DNA of 64,000 bases from Pseudomonas chlororaphis (lineage in GTDB: Bacteria; Pseudomonadota; Gammaproteobacteria; Pseudomonadales; Pseudomonadaceae), in assembly GCA_001023535.1 (NCBI GenBank), contig CP011020.1:3175734-3239733 (forward strand), read 5' to 3'. The position numbers were made by a program, and so were the translations under genes. Positions 9,012-19,202 of this stretch are shown piece after piece. The notes under the pieces were generated by a model. It had not been told where the DNA came from. It made no database searches and was given only the letters and a program-made list of their open reading frames with translations. The stretch's first letter is position 1, and the number at the start of each line of letters is the position of its first letter.

Positions 9012-10328
9012 ATGCGCATTAGCATATTTGGTTTGGGTTACGTCGGTGCAGTATGTGCCGGTTGCCTGTCTGCACGGGGCCATGACGTAGTTGGCGTAGA
9101 TGTCGCCAAAGACAAGATCGACATGATCAACGCGGGCAAATCGCCGATTGTTGAACCTGGTCTTGGCGAGCTGTTGGCCCAAGGTATTAAAACAGGTCGA
9201 CTGCGCGGTACTACCAACTTCGCCGAAGCGATTCGCGATACTGACCTGTCGATGATTTGCGTCGGTACTCCGAGCAAAAAGAACGGCGACCTGGAACTGA
9301 ACTACATTGAGGCCGTGTGCCGCGAGATCGGTTTCGTGCTGCGTGACAAGACCACCCGCCACACTGTCGTGGTCCGCAGCACCGTATTGCCGGGCACCGT
9401 CGCAAACGTTGTCATCCCGATCCTGGAAGACTGCTCCGGCAAGAAAGCCGGCGTCGACTTCGGCGTCGCGGTCAACCCTGAATTCCTGCGCGAAAGCACC
9501 GCGATCAAGGACTACGACCTGCCACCGATGACCGTGATCGGTGAGTTCGACAAAGCCTCTGGCGACGTCCTGCAATCGCTGTACGAAGAACTCGATGCGC
9601 CGATCATCCGCAAGGACATCGCCGTCGCCGAGATGATCAAGTACACCTGCAACGTCTGGCACGCCACCAAGGTGACCTTCGCCAACGAGATCGGCAACAT
9701 CGCCAAGGCAGTCGGCGTCGATGGCCGTGAAGTGATGGACGTGGTCTGCCAGGACAAGACCCTGAACCTGTCCCAGTACTACATGCGCCCAGGCTTCGCC
9801 TTCGGCGGCTCCTGCCTGCCCAAGGACGTTCGCGCCCTGACCTACCGCGCCAGCTCCCTGGACGTAGAAGCGCCATTGCTCAACTCGCTGATGCGCAGTA
9901 ACGAGTCTCAGGTGCAGAACGCCTTCGACATCGTTTCCAGCCACGAGAAACGCAAAGTCGCCCTGCTGGGCCTGAGCTTCAAGGCCGGCACCGACGACCT
10001 GCGCGAAAGCCCGCTGGTCGAGCTGGCGGAAATGCTGATCGGCAAGGGCTACGACCTGCGCATCTACGACAGCAACGTCGAATACGCCCGCGTCCACGGC
10101 GCGAACAAGGACTACATCGAGTCGAAGATCCCTCACGTCTCGTCCTTGCTCAACTCCGACTTCGACTCGGTCATCGACAGCTCCGACATCATCATCCTGG
10201 GCAACCGTGACGAGAAGTTCCGCGCGCTGACCGAGAACGTACCGGAAGGCAAGCAGGTCATCGACCTGGTCGGCTTCATGTCCAAGGCCACCACGCCGAG
10301 TGGCCGGACCGAAGGCATCTGCTGGTAA
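9012..10328 (+). CDS. algD: GDP-mannose 6-dehydrogenase AlgD
   Basis: AlgD (438 residues) oxidises GDP-mannose with two NAD+ to GDP-mannuronic acid, the committed alginate precursor step in the cytoplasm. An N-terminal Rossmann motif GLGYVG (7-12) binds NAD. GFAFGGSCLPKD carries the catalytic Cys268 that forms the thioester intermediate. The C-terminal UDP/GDP-binding domain has LGLSFKAGTDDLRESP. Length is within two residues of the P. aeruginosa enzyme. The ribosome site AGAGGT precedes the ATG. It is the first gene of the twelve-gene operon and the target of its main regulation. Confidence 0.98.
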   Translation: MRISIFGLGYVGAVCAGCLSARGHDVVGVDVAKDKIDMINAGKSPIVEPGLGELLAQGIKTGRLRGTTNFAEAIRDTDLSMICVGTPSKKNGDLELNYIEAVCREIGFVLRDKTTRHTVVVRSTVLPGTVANVVIPILEDCSGKKAGVDFGVAVNPEFLRESTAIKDYDLPPMTVIGEFDKASGDVLQSLYEELDAPIIRKDIAVAEMIKYTCNVWHATKVTFANEIGNIAKAVGVDGREVMDVVCQDKTLNLSQYYMRPGFAFGGSCLPKDVRALTYRASSLDVEAPLLNSLMRSNESQVQNAFDIVSSHEKRKVALLGLSFKAGTDDLRESPLVELAEMLIGKGYDLRIYDSNVEYARVHGANKDYIESKIPHVSSLLNSDFDSVIDSSDIIILGNRDEKFRALTENVPEGKQVIDLVGFMSKATTPSGRTEGICW

Positions 10329-10419
10329 GTCTGTTTGCCGGCCGGGGCACATCCCGGCCGGCCTTTCGCCTGCCTTAACCCATCGGGCCGCCCACGAGGC
10401 CCGCCCGAGATAGAGACGG

Positions 10420-11910
10420 ATGCAGATTATGCACAGGCTAAAGCACGGCCTGCTTCAGGCCGCCGGTTGGCTGTTTTACTTGAGTTTATTGATGGGCATC
10501 GCCTTGGCGTTGCCCACGTCCACGTTCGACTCTGAATCCAAGGACTTCATCTTCCTGATCGGCGCCGTGGGCATCTGGCGTTACTCCATGGGCGCAACGC
10601 ATTTCGTGCGCGGCATGATCTTCCTGTACATCGTCTACCCGCATCTGCGCCGCAAGGTTCGCAAGCTGGGCAAGGCCGCCGATCCATCCCACGTGTACCT
10701 GATGGTCACCAGCTTCCGGATCGATGCGCTGACCACCGCCCAGGTGTATGGCTCGGTGATTCGCGAAGCCATCGACTGTGGGCTGCCTACCACCGTGGTC
10801 TGCTCCATCGTGGAAATGTCCGACGAGCTGCTGGTCAAGAGCCTCTGGGCCCGCATGAACCCGCCAGAGCGGGTCAAGCTGGACTTCGTGCGCATCCCCG
10901 GCACCGGTAAGCGCGACGGCTTGGCCTACGGCTTCCGCGCCATCTCCCGCCACCTGCCGGACGACCGCGCGGTGGTCGCCGTGATCGATGGCGACACCGT
11001 GCTCGCCGAAGGCGTCGTGCGCAAGACCGTCCCTTGGTTCCAGCTGTTCGGCAACGTCGGCGGCCTTACCACCAACGAGTTCTGCGAAGTGCGCGGCGGC
11101 TACATCATGGCCGAGTGGCACAAGCTGCGTTTCGCCCAGCGTCACATCAACATGTGCTCCATGGCCCTGTCCAAGCGCGTGCTGACCATGACCGGTCGTA
11201 TGTCGGTGTTCCGCGCCACGGTAGTGACCAACCCCGACTTCATCGCCGACGTCGAGAGCGACTCGCTGCAACACTGGCGACTGGGCCGCTTCAAGTTCCT
11301 GACCGGCGACGACAAGTCGAGCTGGTTCAGCCTGATGCGCCTGGGCTACGACACCTTCTACGTGCCTGATGCGGCGATCAACACCGTTGAACACCCGCCG
11401 GAAAAAAGCTTCATCAAGGCCAGTCGCAAGCTGATGTTCCGCTGGTACGGCAACAACCTGCGGCAGAATTCCCGGGCCCTGGGCTTGGGCATGCGCCGCC
11501 TGGGCCTGTTCACCTCGGTGGTGCTGTTCGACCAGCGCGTGTCGATGTGGACCTCGCTGCTGGGCCTGACCGTGGCGCTGATCGCCAGCTTCAAGTACGG
11601 CACCGCGTTCATCCTGGTGTACCTGCTGTGGATCGGCATCACCCGCCTGATCCTGACGCTGCTGTTGTCGTGCTCCGGTCACCGGATCGGCCCTGCCTAC
11701 CCGGCGATTCTCTATTACAACCAGATCGTCGGCGCGTTGGTGAAGATCTATGTGTTCTTCCGCCTTGACCAGCAGTCCTGGACCCGCCAGCCCACCTCAC
11801 TGACCCGTGATCTCGCCAGCTTTCAACGTTGGTTCAACACTTGGTCGTCTCGGACCATGACCTTCTCCGCCGGCAGCATTTTTGTCGCTGTGCTGCTGAC
11901 GATGGTCTGA
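10420..11910 (+). CDS. alg8: Alginate polymerase glycosyltransferase Alg8
   Basis: Alg8 is the inner-membrane family-2 glycosyltransferase that polymerises GDP-mannuronate into polymannuronate, with Alg44 as its c-di-GMP receptor. The 496-residue protein has N-terminal membrane segments (about 10-65), a cytoplasmic GT2 domain with IDGDT (Asp190/Asp192) and TGDD, and C-terminal transmembrane helices from about 365. A second in-frame ATG at 10429 is equally plausible as the start and would remove three residues. It lies 91 nt after algD. Confidence 0.97.
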   Translation: MQIMHRLKHGLLQAAGWLFYLSLLMGIALALPTSTFDSESKDFIFLIGAVGIWRYSMGATHFVRGMIFLYIVYPHLRRKVRKLGKAADPSHVYLMVTSFRIDALTTAQVYGSVIREAIDCGLPTTVVCSIVEMSDELLVKSLWARMNPPERVKLDFVRIPGTGKRDGLAYGFRAISRHLPDDRAVVAVIDGDTVLAEGVVRKTVPWFQLFGNVGGLTTNEFCEVRGGYIMAEWHKLRFAQRHINMCSMALSKRVLTMTGRMSVFRATVVTNPDFIADVESDSLQHWRLGRFKFLTGDDKSSWFSLMRLGYDTFYVPDAAINTVEHPPEKSFIKASRKLMFRWYGNNLRQNSRALGLGMRRLGLFTSVVLFDQRVSMWTSLLGLTVALIASFKYGTAFILVYLLWIGITRLILTLLLSCSGHRIGPAYPAILYYNQIVGALVKIYVFFRLDQQSWTRQPTSLTRDLASFQRWFNTWSSRTMTFSAGSIFVAVLLTMV

Positions 11911-11945
11911 CCGGACTTGAATGAATTAACTAGGAAATCGCCCCT

Positions 11946-13115
11946 ATGAACACCGCCGTGAACGTCAACGTAGTGCATGAATCCGAAGCCCAGCGCCAGC
12001 ACGCCCGAGTGAAAATCCCGGCCAAGCTGCGTTTCTTCGGCCCCGATCGCACGCCAATGGAAGTCAAGGTCCTGGACCTGTCCGCTGGCGGCCTTTGCTT
12101 CAACGCCGGCCAGATGCCGCTCAAGGTGGGTGAAACCTACAAGGCCCGCCTGCAGTTCGTGATCGACAACCTCGGCCTGGCCATGGACGTGGAATTGCAG
12201 ATCCGCTCCTTCGACCGCCAGACCGGCCGTACCGGTTGCCAGTTCCAGAACCTGGAGCCACGGGACATCGCCACGCTGCGTCACATCATCACCTCGCACC
12301 TGGCCGGCGACATCGTCGGTGTCGGCGACGTGCTGGCGACCTTGCAGCGCGACAACTTCACCAAGGCACGCAAGCAGAAAGACGAAAGCGGCGGCATGAG
12401 CGCTTTCGGTCGCCTGCGCGCAGTGACCTTCAGCCTCGGGATCTTCGTCGTCGGTCTGGCCGCGTTCGGCTTCATCTTCAAGTCGGTGTACGGCATGTAC
12501 TTCGTCAGCCACGCCCAGGCGGGCCTGGTGAACGTACCCGGCATGGCCATCACCATGCCGCGCGACGGCACCGTGCAGAGCCTGGTCAAGGCTGACGGCG
12601 TGGCCGCCAAGGGCGCTCCGCTGGCGACCTTCAGCACCAGCATGCTCGACGTGCTCAAGGGCCACCTGGACGACAACCAGCTGCAACCGGCCAAGGTCGA
12701 GGAACTGTTCGGCAAGCAAATGACCGGCACCCTGACCTCGCCATGCGACTGCATCGTGGCCCAGCAACTGGTCGCCAACGGTCAGTACGCCAGCAAGGGC
12801 GACGTGATCTTCCAACTGGTGCCACGCGGCACCGAAGCCAACGTCGAGGCACGTTTCTCGTATCGCCAATTCGGCGACGTGCGCCCAGGCACCTCGGTCA
12901 ACTTCCAGGTGGCCGGCGAAGACACCACCCGCACCGGCAAGATCGTCAGCAGCACCAGCCTGAAAAGTGAAGACCTCTCCTCCGACATCCGCGTGCTGAT
13001 CAAGCCTGACGAGCCGCTGGACAGCTCGCTGGCCGGCCGTCCTGTGGAAGTCCACAGCGACCGTGGCCCGAACCTGAACTGGCTGATCGACAAAGCCATG
13101 GCTGTCGGTATCTAA
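11946..13115 (+). CDS. alg44: Alginate co-polymerase and c-di-GMP receptor Alg44
   Basis: Alg44 (389 residues) activates Alg8 when its cytoplasmic PilZ domain binds cyclic di-GMP. The binding residues sit where P. aeruginosa has them: Arg17 and Arg21 (RQHAR), then Asp44 and Ser46 (DLSAGG). One transmembrane helix covers about 158-178. The periplasmic part (185-389) resembles a membrane-fusion (HlyD-like) barrel and probably links the synthase to AlgK/AlgE. Position 35 nt after alg8 and before algK is standard. Confidence 0.97.
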   Translation: MNTAVNVNVVHESEAQRQHARVKIPAKLRFFGPDRTPMEVKVLDLSAGGLCFNAGQMPLKVGETYKARLQFVIDNLGLAMDVELQIRSFDRQTGRTGCQFQNLEPRDIATLRHIITSHLAGDIVGVGDVLATLQRDNFTKARKQKDESGGMSAFGRLRAVTFSLGIFVVGLAAFGFIFKSVYGMYFVSHAQAGLVNVPGMAITMPRDGTVQSLVKADGVAAKGAPLATFSTSMLDVLKGHLDDNQLQPAKVEELFGKQMTGTLTSPCDCIVAQQLVANGQYASKGDVIFQLVPRGTEANVEARFSYRQFGDVRPGTSVNFQVAGEDTTRTGKIVSSTSLKSEDLSSDIRVLIKPDEPLDSSLAGRPVEVHSDRGPNLNWLIDKAMAVGI

Positions 13116-13124
13116 GTCGAGGAT

Positions 13125-14636
13125 ATGCCCGTGACCACTCCACAAAACAACAACGCACCGCATTCCCTGTGGGAGCGAGCTTGCTCGCGATGGGATCAGC
13201 GCAGTGTGTCTGATGTATCGAGCGGCCTGCATCGCGAGCAAGCTCGCTCCCACATTCGATCGGGGTACTGCGCACTGGCCTTGGCAATCAGCCTGGCCGG
13301 CTGCGCCGGCCTGCCCGACCAGCGCCTGGCCAACGAAGCGCTCAAGCGCGGCGACACGGCGCTGGCGCAGCAGAACTACCAGCAGTTGGCAGACCTGGGC
13401 TACAGCGAAGCCCAGGTCGGCCTGGCCGATATTCAGGTGGACAGCCGTGATCCGGAGCAGATGAGAAAAGCCGAGGCGACCTACCGCGCCGCCGCCGACA
13501 TCTCGCCACGGGCCCAGGCGCGCCTGGGTCGCCTGCTGGTGGCCAAACCCGGCTCCACCGAAGCCGAAAAGCACGAAGCCGAAGGCCTGTTGAAAAAAGC
13601 CTTCGCCAACGGTGAAGGCAACACCCTGATCCCGCTGGCGATGCTGTACCTGCAATACCCGCACAGTTTCCCGAACGTCAACGCCCAGCAGCAGATCAGC
13701 CAATGGCGCAGCGCCGGCTACCCGGAAGCGGGCCTGGCGCAGATCCTGCTCTACCGCACCCAGGGCACCTACGACCAGCACCTGGACGAAGTCGAGAAAG
13801 TCTGCAAGGCCGCGTTGGCCACCACCGACATCTGCTACGTCGAACTGGCCACGGTCTATCAGAAGCGCGGCCAGCCGGAACAGCAGGCCGAGTTGATCAA
13901 GCAGATGCAGGCCGGTCACGCCCGCGGCGTCGTATCCGCCCAGCGCGTGGACAGTGTTGCCCGGGTCCTGGCCGATGCCAGCCTGGGCAAGACCGACGAA
14001 AAAACCGCCCAGTCGCTGCTCGAAGGCATCGCCCCCGGCTACCCCGCTGCCTGGGTCAGCCTGGCGCAGTTGCTCTACGATTTCCCTGAACTGGGCGACG
14101 TCGACAAGATGATGCAGTACCTGGAAAACGGCCGCGCCGCCGACCAGCCGCGTGCCGAGCTGTTGCTGGGCAAGCTGTACTACGAAGGCAAGTGGGTCCC
14201 GGCCGATGCCAAGGCCGCCGAGGCACATTTCCAGAAAGCCGTGGGCCGCGAAGTGGCCGCCGATTACTACCTCGGCCAGATCTATCGCCGTGGCTACCTG
14301 GGCCAGGTGTACTCGCAAAAAGCCCTGGACCATCTGCTCAAGGCCGCCCGCAACGGCCAGAACAGCGCCGACTTCGCCATTGCCCAGTTGTTCTCCCAGG
14401 GCAAGGGCACCAAGCCCAACCCGGTCAACGCCTATGTATTCAGCCAGTTGGCCAAGGTACAGAACACCCCGCAAGCCATCGAACTTGCCCAGACCCTCGA
14501 AGCCCAATTACCGCCGCAGCAACTTGCACAAGCCCAGCGCCTGCTAAAACAGGAGCAGGCCATTCGGGGCGCCATGAGCCCCGATACGCTGGAACTGCAA
14601 GCCCTAAAAGAAGATGACGGCGAGGAACAACTATGA
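13125..14636 (+). CDS. algK: Alginate export lipoprotein AlgK, with a REPIN inside its 5' coding end
   Basis: AlgK is a TPR/Sel1-like-repeat outer-membrane lipoprotein that helps localise AlgE and connects it to the periplasmic complex. Here the lipobox L-A-G-C ends at Cys60, so the hydrophobic signal (about 48-59) lies unusually deep. Residues 14-44 are encoded by an inserted REPIN (13169-13254) read in frame. Helical repeats fill about 68-470. At the start, GAGG lies only 2 nt before ATG 13125 but 8 nt before in-frame GTG 13131, so GTG may be the true start. The product is 503 residues against 475 in P. aeruginosa. Export of the lipoprotein may be impaired. Confidence 0.93.
   Translation: MPVTTPQNNNAPHSLWERACSRWDQRSVSDVSSGLHREQARSHIRSGYCALALAISLAGCAGLPDQRLANEALKRGDTALAQQNYQQLADLGYSEAQVGLADIQVDSRDPEQMRKAEATYRAAADISPRAQARLGRLLVAKPGSTEAEKHEAEGLLKKAFANGEGNTLIPLAMLYLQYPHSFPNVNAQQQISQWRSAGYPEAGLAQILLYRTQGTYDQHLDEVEKVCKAALATTDICYVELATVYQKRGQPEQQAELIKQMQAGHARGVVSAQRVDSVARVLADASLGKTDEKTAQSLLEGIAPGYPAAWVSLAQLLYDFPELGDVDKMMQYLENGRAADQPRAELLLGKLYYEGKWVPADAKAAEAHFQKAVGREVAADYYLGQIYRRGYLGQVYSQKALDHLLKAARNGQNSADFAIAQLFSQGKGTKPNPVNAYVFSQLAKVQNTPQAIELAQTLEAQLPPQQLAQAQRLLKQEQAIRGAMSPDTLELQALKEDDGEEQL
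13169..13254. repeat. REPIN inside the algK reading frame
   Basis: TGTGGGAGCGAGCTTGCTCG and its exact inverse CGAGCAAGCTCGCTCCCACA bracket a spacer, including the GCGATG/CATCGC arm ends. The whole element is translated as part of AlgK. CATTC occurs on both sides (13161-13165, 13253-13257), the second overlapping the arm. Confidence 0.95.
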
Positions 14637-16126
14637 AGCCTTTGAAGCTCAATCCTTTTGTGCAGGCCGGTATTGGCCTGACATGCGCCCTGCTCTGGTC
14701 CTGCCCGACGCTGGCCGCCCTGACTGAAACCAAGAACTTCGGCCTGGAAGTGAAGATCACCGGCCAGTCCGAAGACGACCGCGACCTCGGCACCCAGAGC
14801 GGTGGCGACGTCAACGGTATCGGCCTGGACCTGCGCCCTTGGGTCTATGGTGAAAGCGGTAACTGGAGCGCCTACGCCATGGCTCAGGCCGTGACCTCCA
14901 CCGACATCATCGAAACGGACACCCTGCAACAATCCGACGGCGCCACCGAACAGACCGACAGCGGCGACCGCGAAGCCAAGAAAAGCTACCTGGCAATGCG
15001 TGAATTCTGGATTGGCTACAGCGGCCTGACCCCGTACCCGGGCGAGCAATTGAAGTTCGGCCGCCAGCGCCTGCGCAACGACGACGGCCAATGGCGCGAC
15101 ACCAATATCGAGGCCCTGAACTGGACCTTCGACACCACGTTGCTGCGGGCCAACCTCGGCGTTGCCGAACGCTTCAGCGAGTACCGCACCGACCTCAAGG
15201 AACTGTCGCCCAAGGACAAGGATCGCCTGCACGTCTATGGCGACGTCGGCTACCAGTGGATGCCAGGCCAGTGGGCCGGGATCCGTGCCCACCACACCCA
15301 TGACAACGGCAGCCTCGACTACCCGACCCCGGGCGAGCCTACCGACACCCTGGACAAGACCCAGAACGGCGACTTGACCTGGCTGGGCCTGGAAGCCAAC
15401 AGCGACGCCTACAACTGGCGCAACACCAACACCGTCAACTACTGGGCCAGCATCACCGGCATGACCGGCGACCGCGACACCGTCAATGCGCTCAATGCCG
15501 ACGGCACGCGCCCGGCGCAAGCCAAGCGCAGCGATGACGTCGACGGCTGGGCCACCGACCTGGGTATCCGCCTGCGCCTCGACCCGCAATGGCAAGTCGG
15601 TGCGGCCTATGCCCGCGCCAGCGAGGACTACGAACAAAACGGTCTGCAGAGCAACCGCTCGAACTTCACCGGCACGCGCTCGCGGGTCCACCGTTTCGGC
15701 GAAGCCTTCCGCGGCGAAATGGCCAACACCCAGAGCGCCAGCCTGTTCGGCTCCTGGCAGTTGCGCGACGAATACGACGCCAGCCTGGTGTACCACAAGT
15801 TCTGGCGCGTAGACGGCAACAAGCCGGTGGGCAGCAACGGCATCAACGCCGTGCAGAACAACACCGACGACGTCACCGGCGCCATCCTGTCCACCTCGAC
15901 CCTGCCGCTGCGTGACGGCGACAAGGACCTGGGCCAGGAAGTCGACCTCGTCGTCACCAAGTACTTCAAGCAAGGTCTGTTGCCTGCCGCGTTGAGCCAG
16001 TCCATCGATGAGCCATCGGCGCTGGTGCGCTTCCGTGGCGGTGTGTTCAAGCCAGGCGATGCCTACGGCAAAGAGGTCGATTCGTACATGCATCGCGCCT
16101 TTGTCGACGTGATCTGGCGCTTCTGA
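14633..16126 (+). CDS. algE: Alginate outer-membrane porin AlgE
   Basis: AlgE is the 18-stranded beta-barrel through which alginate leaves the cell. The 497-residue precursor has a signal peptide (about 1-29, cleavage after LAA). Alternating amphipathic strands, many Tyr/Trp/Arg/Asp residues and the C-terminal Phe (VDVIWRF) are typical of a barrel. Length fits P. aeruginosa AlgE (490). The start overlaps the algK stop by 4 nt (ATGA), so translation is coupled. Confidence 0.97.
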   Translation: MKPLKLNPFVQAGIGLTCALLWSCPTLAALTETKNFGLEVKITGQSEDDRDLGTQSGGDVNGIGLDLRPWVYGESGNWSAYAMAQAVTSTDIIETDTLQQSDGATEQTDSGDREAKKSYLAMREFWIGYSGLTPYPGEQLKFGRQRLRNDDGQWRDTNIEALNWTFDTTLLRANLGVAERFSEYRTDLKELSPKDKDRLHVYGDVGYQWMPGQWAGIRAHHTHDNGSLDYPTPGEPTDTLDKTQNGDLTWLGLEANSDAYNWRNTNTVNYWASITGMTGDRDTVNALNADGTRPAQAKRSDDVDGWATDLGIRLRLDPQWQVGAAYARASEDYEQNGLQSNRSNFTGTRSRVHRFGEAFRGEMANTQSASLFGSWQLRDEYDASLVYHKFWRVDGNKPVGSNGINAVQNNTDDVTGAILSTSTLPLRDGDKDLGQEVDLVVTKYFKQGLLPAALSQSIDEPSALVRFRGGVFKPGDAYGKEVDSYMHRAFVDVIWRF

Positions 16127-17742
16127 TGCAAATGGCCATGGGAGTGCCCGAAATGAACCGCTACCTCAGGAACAGCCAGGCGATGAAAGGTTCGATCAGC
16201 CTGTTGGTCGCAGCGATGCTGCTGGCCGGCTCGCCGGCGTTCGCCAACGTTGAACCGGCGGTCAAGCCAGGCAACGTGGTCAAGGAACTGCAACGCGCCA
16301 AGACCTACACCGTCAACAGCGCGCCGACCGCGCCGCTGGAACTGGCCAAGCCGACCTTGCCCGACCTTAAGGGTTTCACCGCCGAAGCGGCCGCGGCCAA
16401 GATCGTGCGGACCAAGACCGGCAAGGTCAGCGTGCGCCGGATGATGCAGGAAAACGCCTTGAAGGACTTCATCGGCGGCGACAACAAGATGGCCGAGTGG
16501 GTGGTGCGCCAGCACGGCATCCCCCAGGCCATCTTCCTCGACGACGGCTACATGAACCTCAAGGACGTGGCCAAGAAGGTGCCCAAGTACATCATCGAGA
16601 CCTCGCCCGGTGTCTACCTGGCGAAGATCCCGATCGTGGTCGGCCAGAAAGGCATCCTGGAAATCGACAAACAGACCCAGGAACTGCGCCTGTCCCAGGA
16701 GGGCGGCTCGTTCCTGGTCAACGATGGCCAGATGTTCATCCGCGACACCAAGGTCACCGGCTGGCGTGAAAAGGACAACGGCCCCGCCACGTTCCGCTCG
16801 CCCAAGGAATTCCGTCCGTTCCTGCTGTCCTGGGGCGGCACCGAGACCTACATCGTCAATACCAAGATGGCCAGCTTCGGTTACTCCAACAGTAAGTCGT
16901 ACGGGGTGAGTATTTCCCAGTACACGCCGAACATGGCCAAGGTCCTCAAGCGTCCGGAACCGACCGGCTGGATCATCGGTTCCGAGTTCTCGGACATGTG
17001 GTACGGCTTCTACTGCTACGAGACCCGCGACTTCGTGGTCAAGAGCAACACCTACAAAGACAACATCGTCTACGGCATCGACCCCCACGACCGTTCCCAT
17101 CGGCTGATCATCGCCGACAACACGGTCTACGGGACGAAGAAGAAGCACGGGATCATCATTTCCCGTGAGGTCAACGACAGCTTCATCTTCAACAACCGCA
17201 GCTACGACAACAAGCTCTCGGGCCTGGTGATCGACCGTAACAGCGTCAACAACATCATTGCCTACAACGAGATCTACAAGAACCACACCGACGGCATCAC
17301 CCTCTACGAGAGTGCCGACAACCTGTTGTGGGACAACAAGGTGATCAGCAACCAGCGTCACGGCATCCGGATTCGTAACAGCGTGAACATCCGCCTCTAC
17401 GAAAACGTATCCATGGCCAACGGCCTGACCGGGATCTACGGCCACATCAAGGACCTGTCCGACACCGACCGCGACATCAAGCTCGACCCGTTCGACGCCG
17501 AGGTTTCGCTGATCGTGGTGGGTGGTGAACTGGCTGCCAACGGCAGCGGCCCACTGTCCATCGACTCGCCCTTGAGCGTGGAGCTGTACCGCGTGTCCAT
17601 GCTCGCGCCGACCAAATCCAGCGGCATCAGCTTCACGGGAATCCTGGGTGAACGCCAGGATGAAATTCTCGACCTGCTGGTGCGCCAGCAGAAAGCCGTG
17701 CTGATCGACCCTGTCGAAAGCCAGACCGAATTGCGGGACTGA
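16126..17742 (+). CDS. algG: Poly(beta-D-mannuronate) C5-epimerase AlgG
   Basis: AlgG converts mannuronate residues to guluronate in the periplasm and is also a scaffold component. A signal peptide ends near SPAFA (about residue 40). A right-handed beta-helix with repeated Asn/Asp-rich turns follows, with the catalytic DPHD motif at 319-322. The first ATG at 16126 overlaps the algE stop (TGATG). ATG 16153, preceded by GGGAG at good spacing, is an alternative that gives a more usual signal peptide. Length is 538 residues from the first start. Confidence 0.97.
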   Translation: MQMAMGVPEMNRYLRNSQAMKGSISLLVAAMLLAGSPAFANVEPAVKPGNVVKELQRAKTYTVNSAPTAPLELAKPTLPDLKGFTAEAAAAKIVRTKTGKVSVRRMMQENALKDFIGGDNKMAEWVVRQHGIPQAIFLDDGYMNLKDVAKKVPKYIIETSPGVYLAKIPIVVGQKGILEIDKQTQELRLSQEGGSFLVNDGQMFIRDTKVTGWREKDNGPATFRSPKEFRPFLLSWGGTETYIVNTKMASFGYSNSKSYGVSISQYTPNMAKVLKRPEPTGWIIGSEFSDMWYGFYCYETRDFVVKSNTYKDNIVYGIDPHDRSHRLIIADNTVYGTKKKHGIIISREVNDSFIFNNRSYDNKLSGLVIDRNSVNNIIAYNEIYKNHTDGITLYESADNLLWDNKVISNQRHGIRIRNSVNIRLYENVSMANGLTGIYGHIKDLSDTDRDIKLDPFDAEVSLIVVGGELAANGSGPLSIDSPLSVELYRVSMLAPTKSSGISFTGILGERQDEILDLLVRQQKAVLIDPVESQTELRD

Positions 17743-17744
17743 GG

Positions 17745-19202
17745 ATGACCTTTATGAACCCACAGATGATCAAGCTTCTGGGCCTGTCCGCCCTGACTGC
17801 CGGCATTCTCGCCGCCACCTCGGGCGCGCGCGCCGATGAAATCCAGGCACCGACCTTCACGGCCGAGCCTTGCTGCAACCTGTGCCCTGCGGCCCACGAT
17901 GCGAAGAACTACACCACGCGCTACCAGCAGAACTTCACCACGCTGGTCCAGGCCCAGGGCGACTGGCTGTTCCGGACCCAGGAAGACCTGCGTACCGAGT
18001 TCAACACCACCCCGGCCGGCTACAAGCGCCTGCAACAATTGCATGACGCGTTCAAGGCCAAGGGTGTCGAACTGGTGCTGGTCTACCAGCCGACCCGTGG
18101 CCTGGTGAACCGCAACAAGCTCAACCCCCAGGAGAAGGCCAGTTTCGATTTCGACAAGGCCCTGACCAACTACAAGACCATGCTGGGCCGCTTCGCCCAG
18201 ATGGGTTACGTGGTGCCGGACCTGTCGCCGCTGACCAACGAAAACCTGCCTGAAACCCTCCCGGCCCACGACTTCTACTTCCGTGGCGACCAACACTGGA
18301 CGCCTTACGGTGCCCAGCGCACGGCCAAGATCGTTGCCGAGAAGGTCAAGCAGCTCCCGGCCTTCGCCGACATTCCCAAGCGTGAATTCGAGACCAAGAA
18401 GTCCGGCCGCATGGGCAAGACCGGCACCCTGCACAACATGGCCGGCCAACTGTGCGGCACCAGCTATGCCATCCAGTATATGGACCAGTTCACCACCGAG
18501 CCGAAGGGCGAGGCTGGTGACGGCGACCTGTTCGGTGATTCCGGCAACCCGCAGATCACCCTCGTGGGCACCAGCCACAGTGGCAAGAACTACAACTTCG
18601 CCGGTTTCCTGGAAGAAGCCATCGGCGCCGACATCCTCAACGTGGCCTTCCCCGGCGGCGGTTTCGAGGGCGCCATGATCCAGTACCTGGGCAGCGAAGA
18701 GTTCCAGAAGAACCCGCCGAAGATCCTCATCTGGGAGTTCTCGCCGCTGTATCGCCTGGACCAGGAAACCATCTACCGCCAGATGATGGCGTTGCTCGAC
18801 AACAACGGCTGTGAAGGCAAGCCGGCGCTGATGAGCAGCAAGACCGCCCTCAAGCCGGGCAAGAACGAATTGATGGTCAATAGCAAGAATATGGACCTGC
18901 GTAACAGCAGTCACCAGATCGACATCCGCTTCGCCGATACCTCGGTGAAAACCTTGCAAGCCACCCTCTGGTACATGAATGGGCGCCACGAGGATATCAA
19001 GATCGAAAAACCGGATACCTCCGAAACCGACGGGCGTTTCGCCTTCCAACTGCGCACCGACGAAGACTGGGCTTCCCAGAACCTGCTGGCCCTGGAAGTC
19101 CAGGGGCCTGAAGCCGGTGCAGCCCCTCTGCAGGTGGAAGCGAAAGTCTGCAAACGCAACGCATCTGTGCAAGCCGAACAAACGGCTCAGATCGGACAAT
19201 GA
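17745..19202 (+). CDS. algX: Alginate O-acetyltransferase AlgX
   Basis: AlgX is a periplasmic SGNH-hydrolase-like enzyme with a C-terminal carbohydrate-binding module; it places acetyl groups on mannuronate. A signal peptide ends near ARA (about 30). FRGDQHW gives Asp182 and His184, and GTSHSG gives Ser277, forming the catalytic triad. GAGG directly abuts ATG 17745 (no spacer), whereas ATG 17754 lies 9 nt downstream of it; 17754 is therefore the likelier start, giving 482 residues. The algX stop overlaps the next start. Confidence 0.96.
   Translation: MTFMNPQMIKLLGLSALTAGILAATSGARADEIQAPTFTAEPCCNLCPAAHDAKNYTTRYQQNFTTLVQAQGDWLFRTQEDLRTEFNTTPAGYKRLQQLHDAFKAKGVELVLVYQPTRGLVNRNKLNPQEKASFDFDKALTNYKTMLGRFAQMGYVVPDLSPLTNENLPETLPAHDFYFRGDQHWTPYGAQRTAKIVAEKVKQLPAFADIPKREFETKKSGRMGKTGTLHNMAGQLCGTSYAIQYMDQFTTEPKGEAGDGDLFGDSGNPQITLVGTSHSGKNYNFAGFLEEAIGADILNVAFPGGGFEGAMIQYLGSEEFQKNPPKILIWEFSPLYRLDQETIYRQMMALLDNNGCEGKPALMSSKTALKPGKNELMVNSKNMDLRNSSHQIDIRFADTSVKTLQATLWYMNGRHEDIKIEKPDTSETDGRFAFQLRTDEDWASQNLLALEVQGPEAGAAPLQVEAKVCKRNASVQAEQTAQIGQ

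Noticed and set aside
11823..14507. An antisense open frame of about 890 codons across alg8, alg44 and algK
   Set aside because: Long antisense frames arise from high GC at third positions. It is shadowed by three well-recognised genes and its protein has no recognisable motifs.
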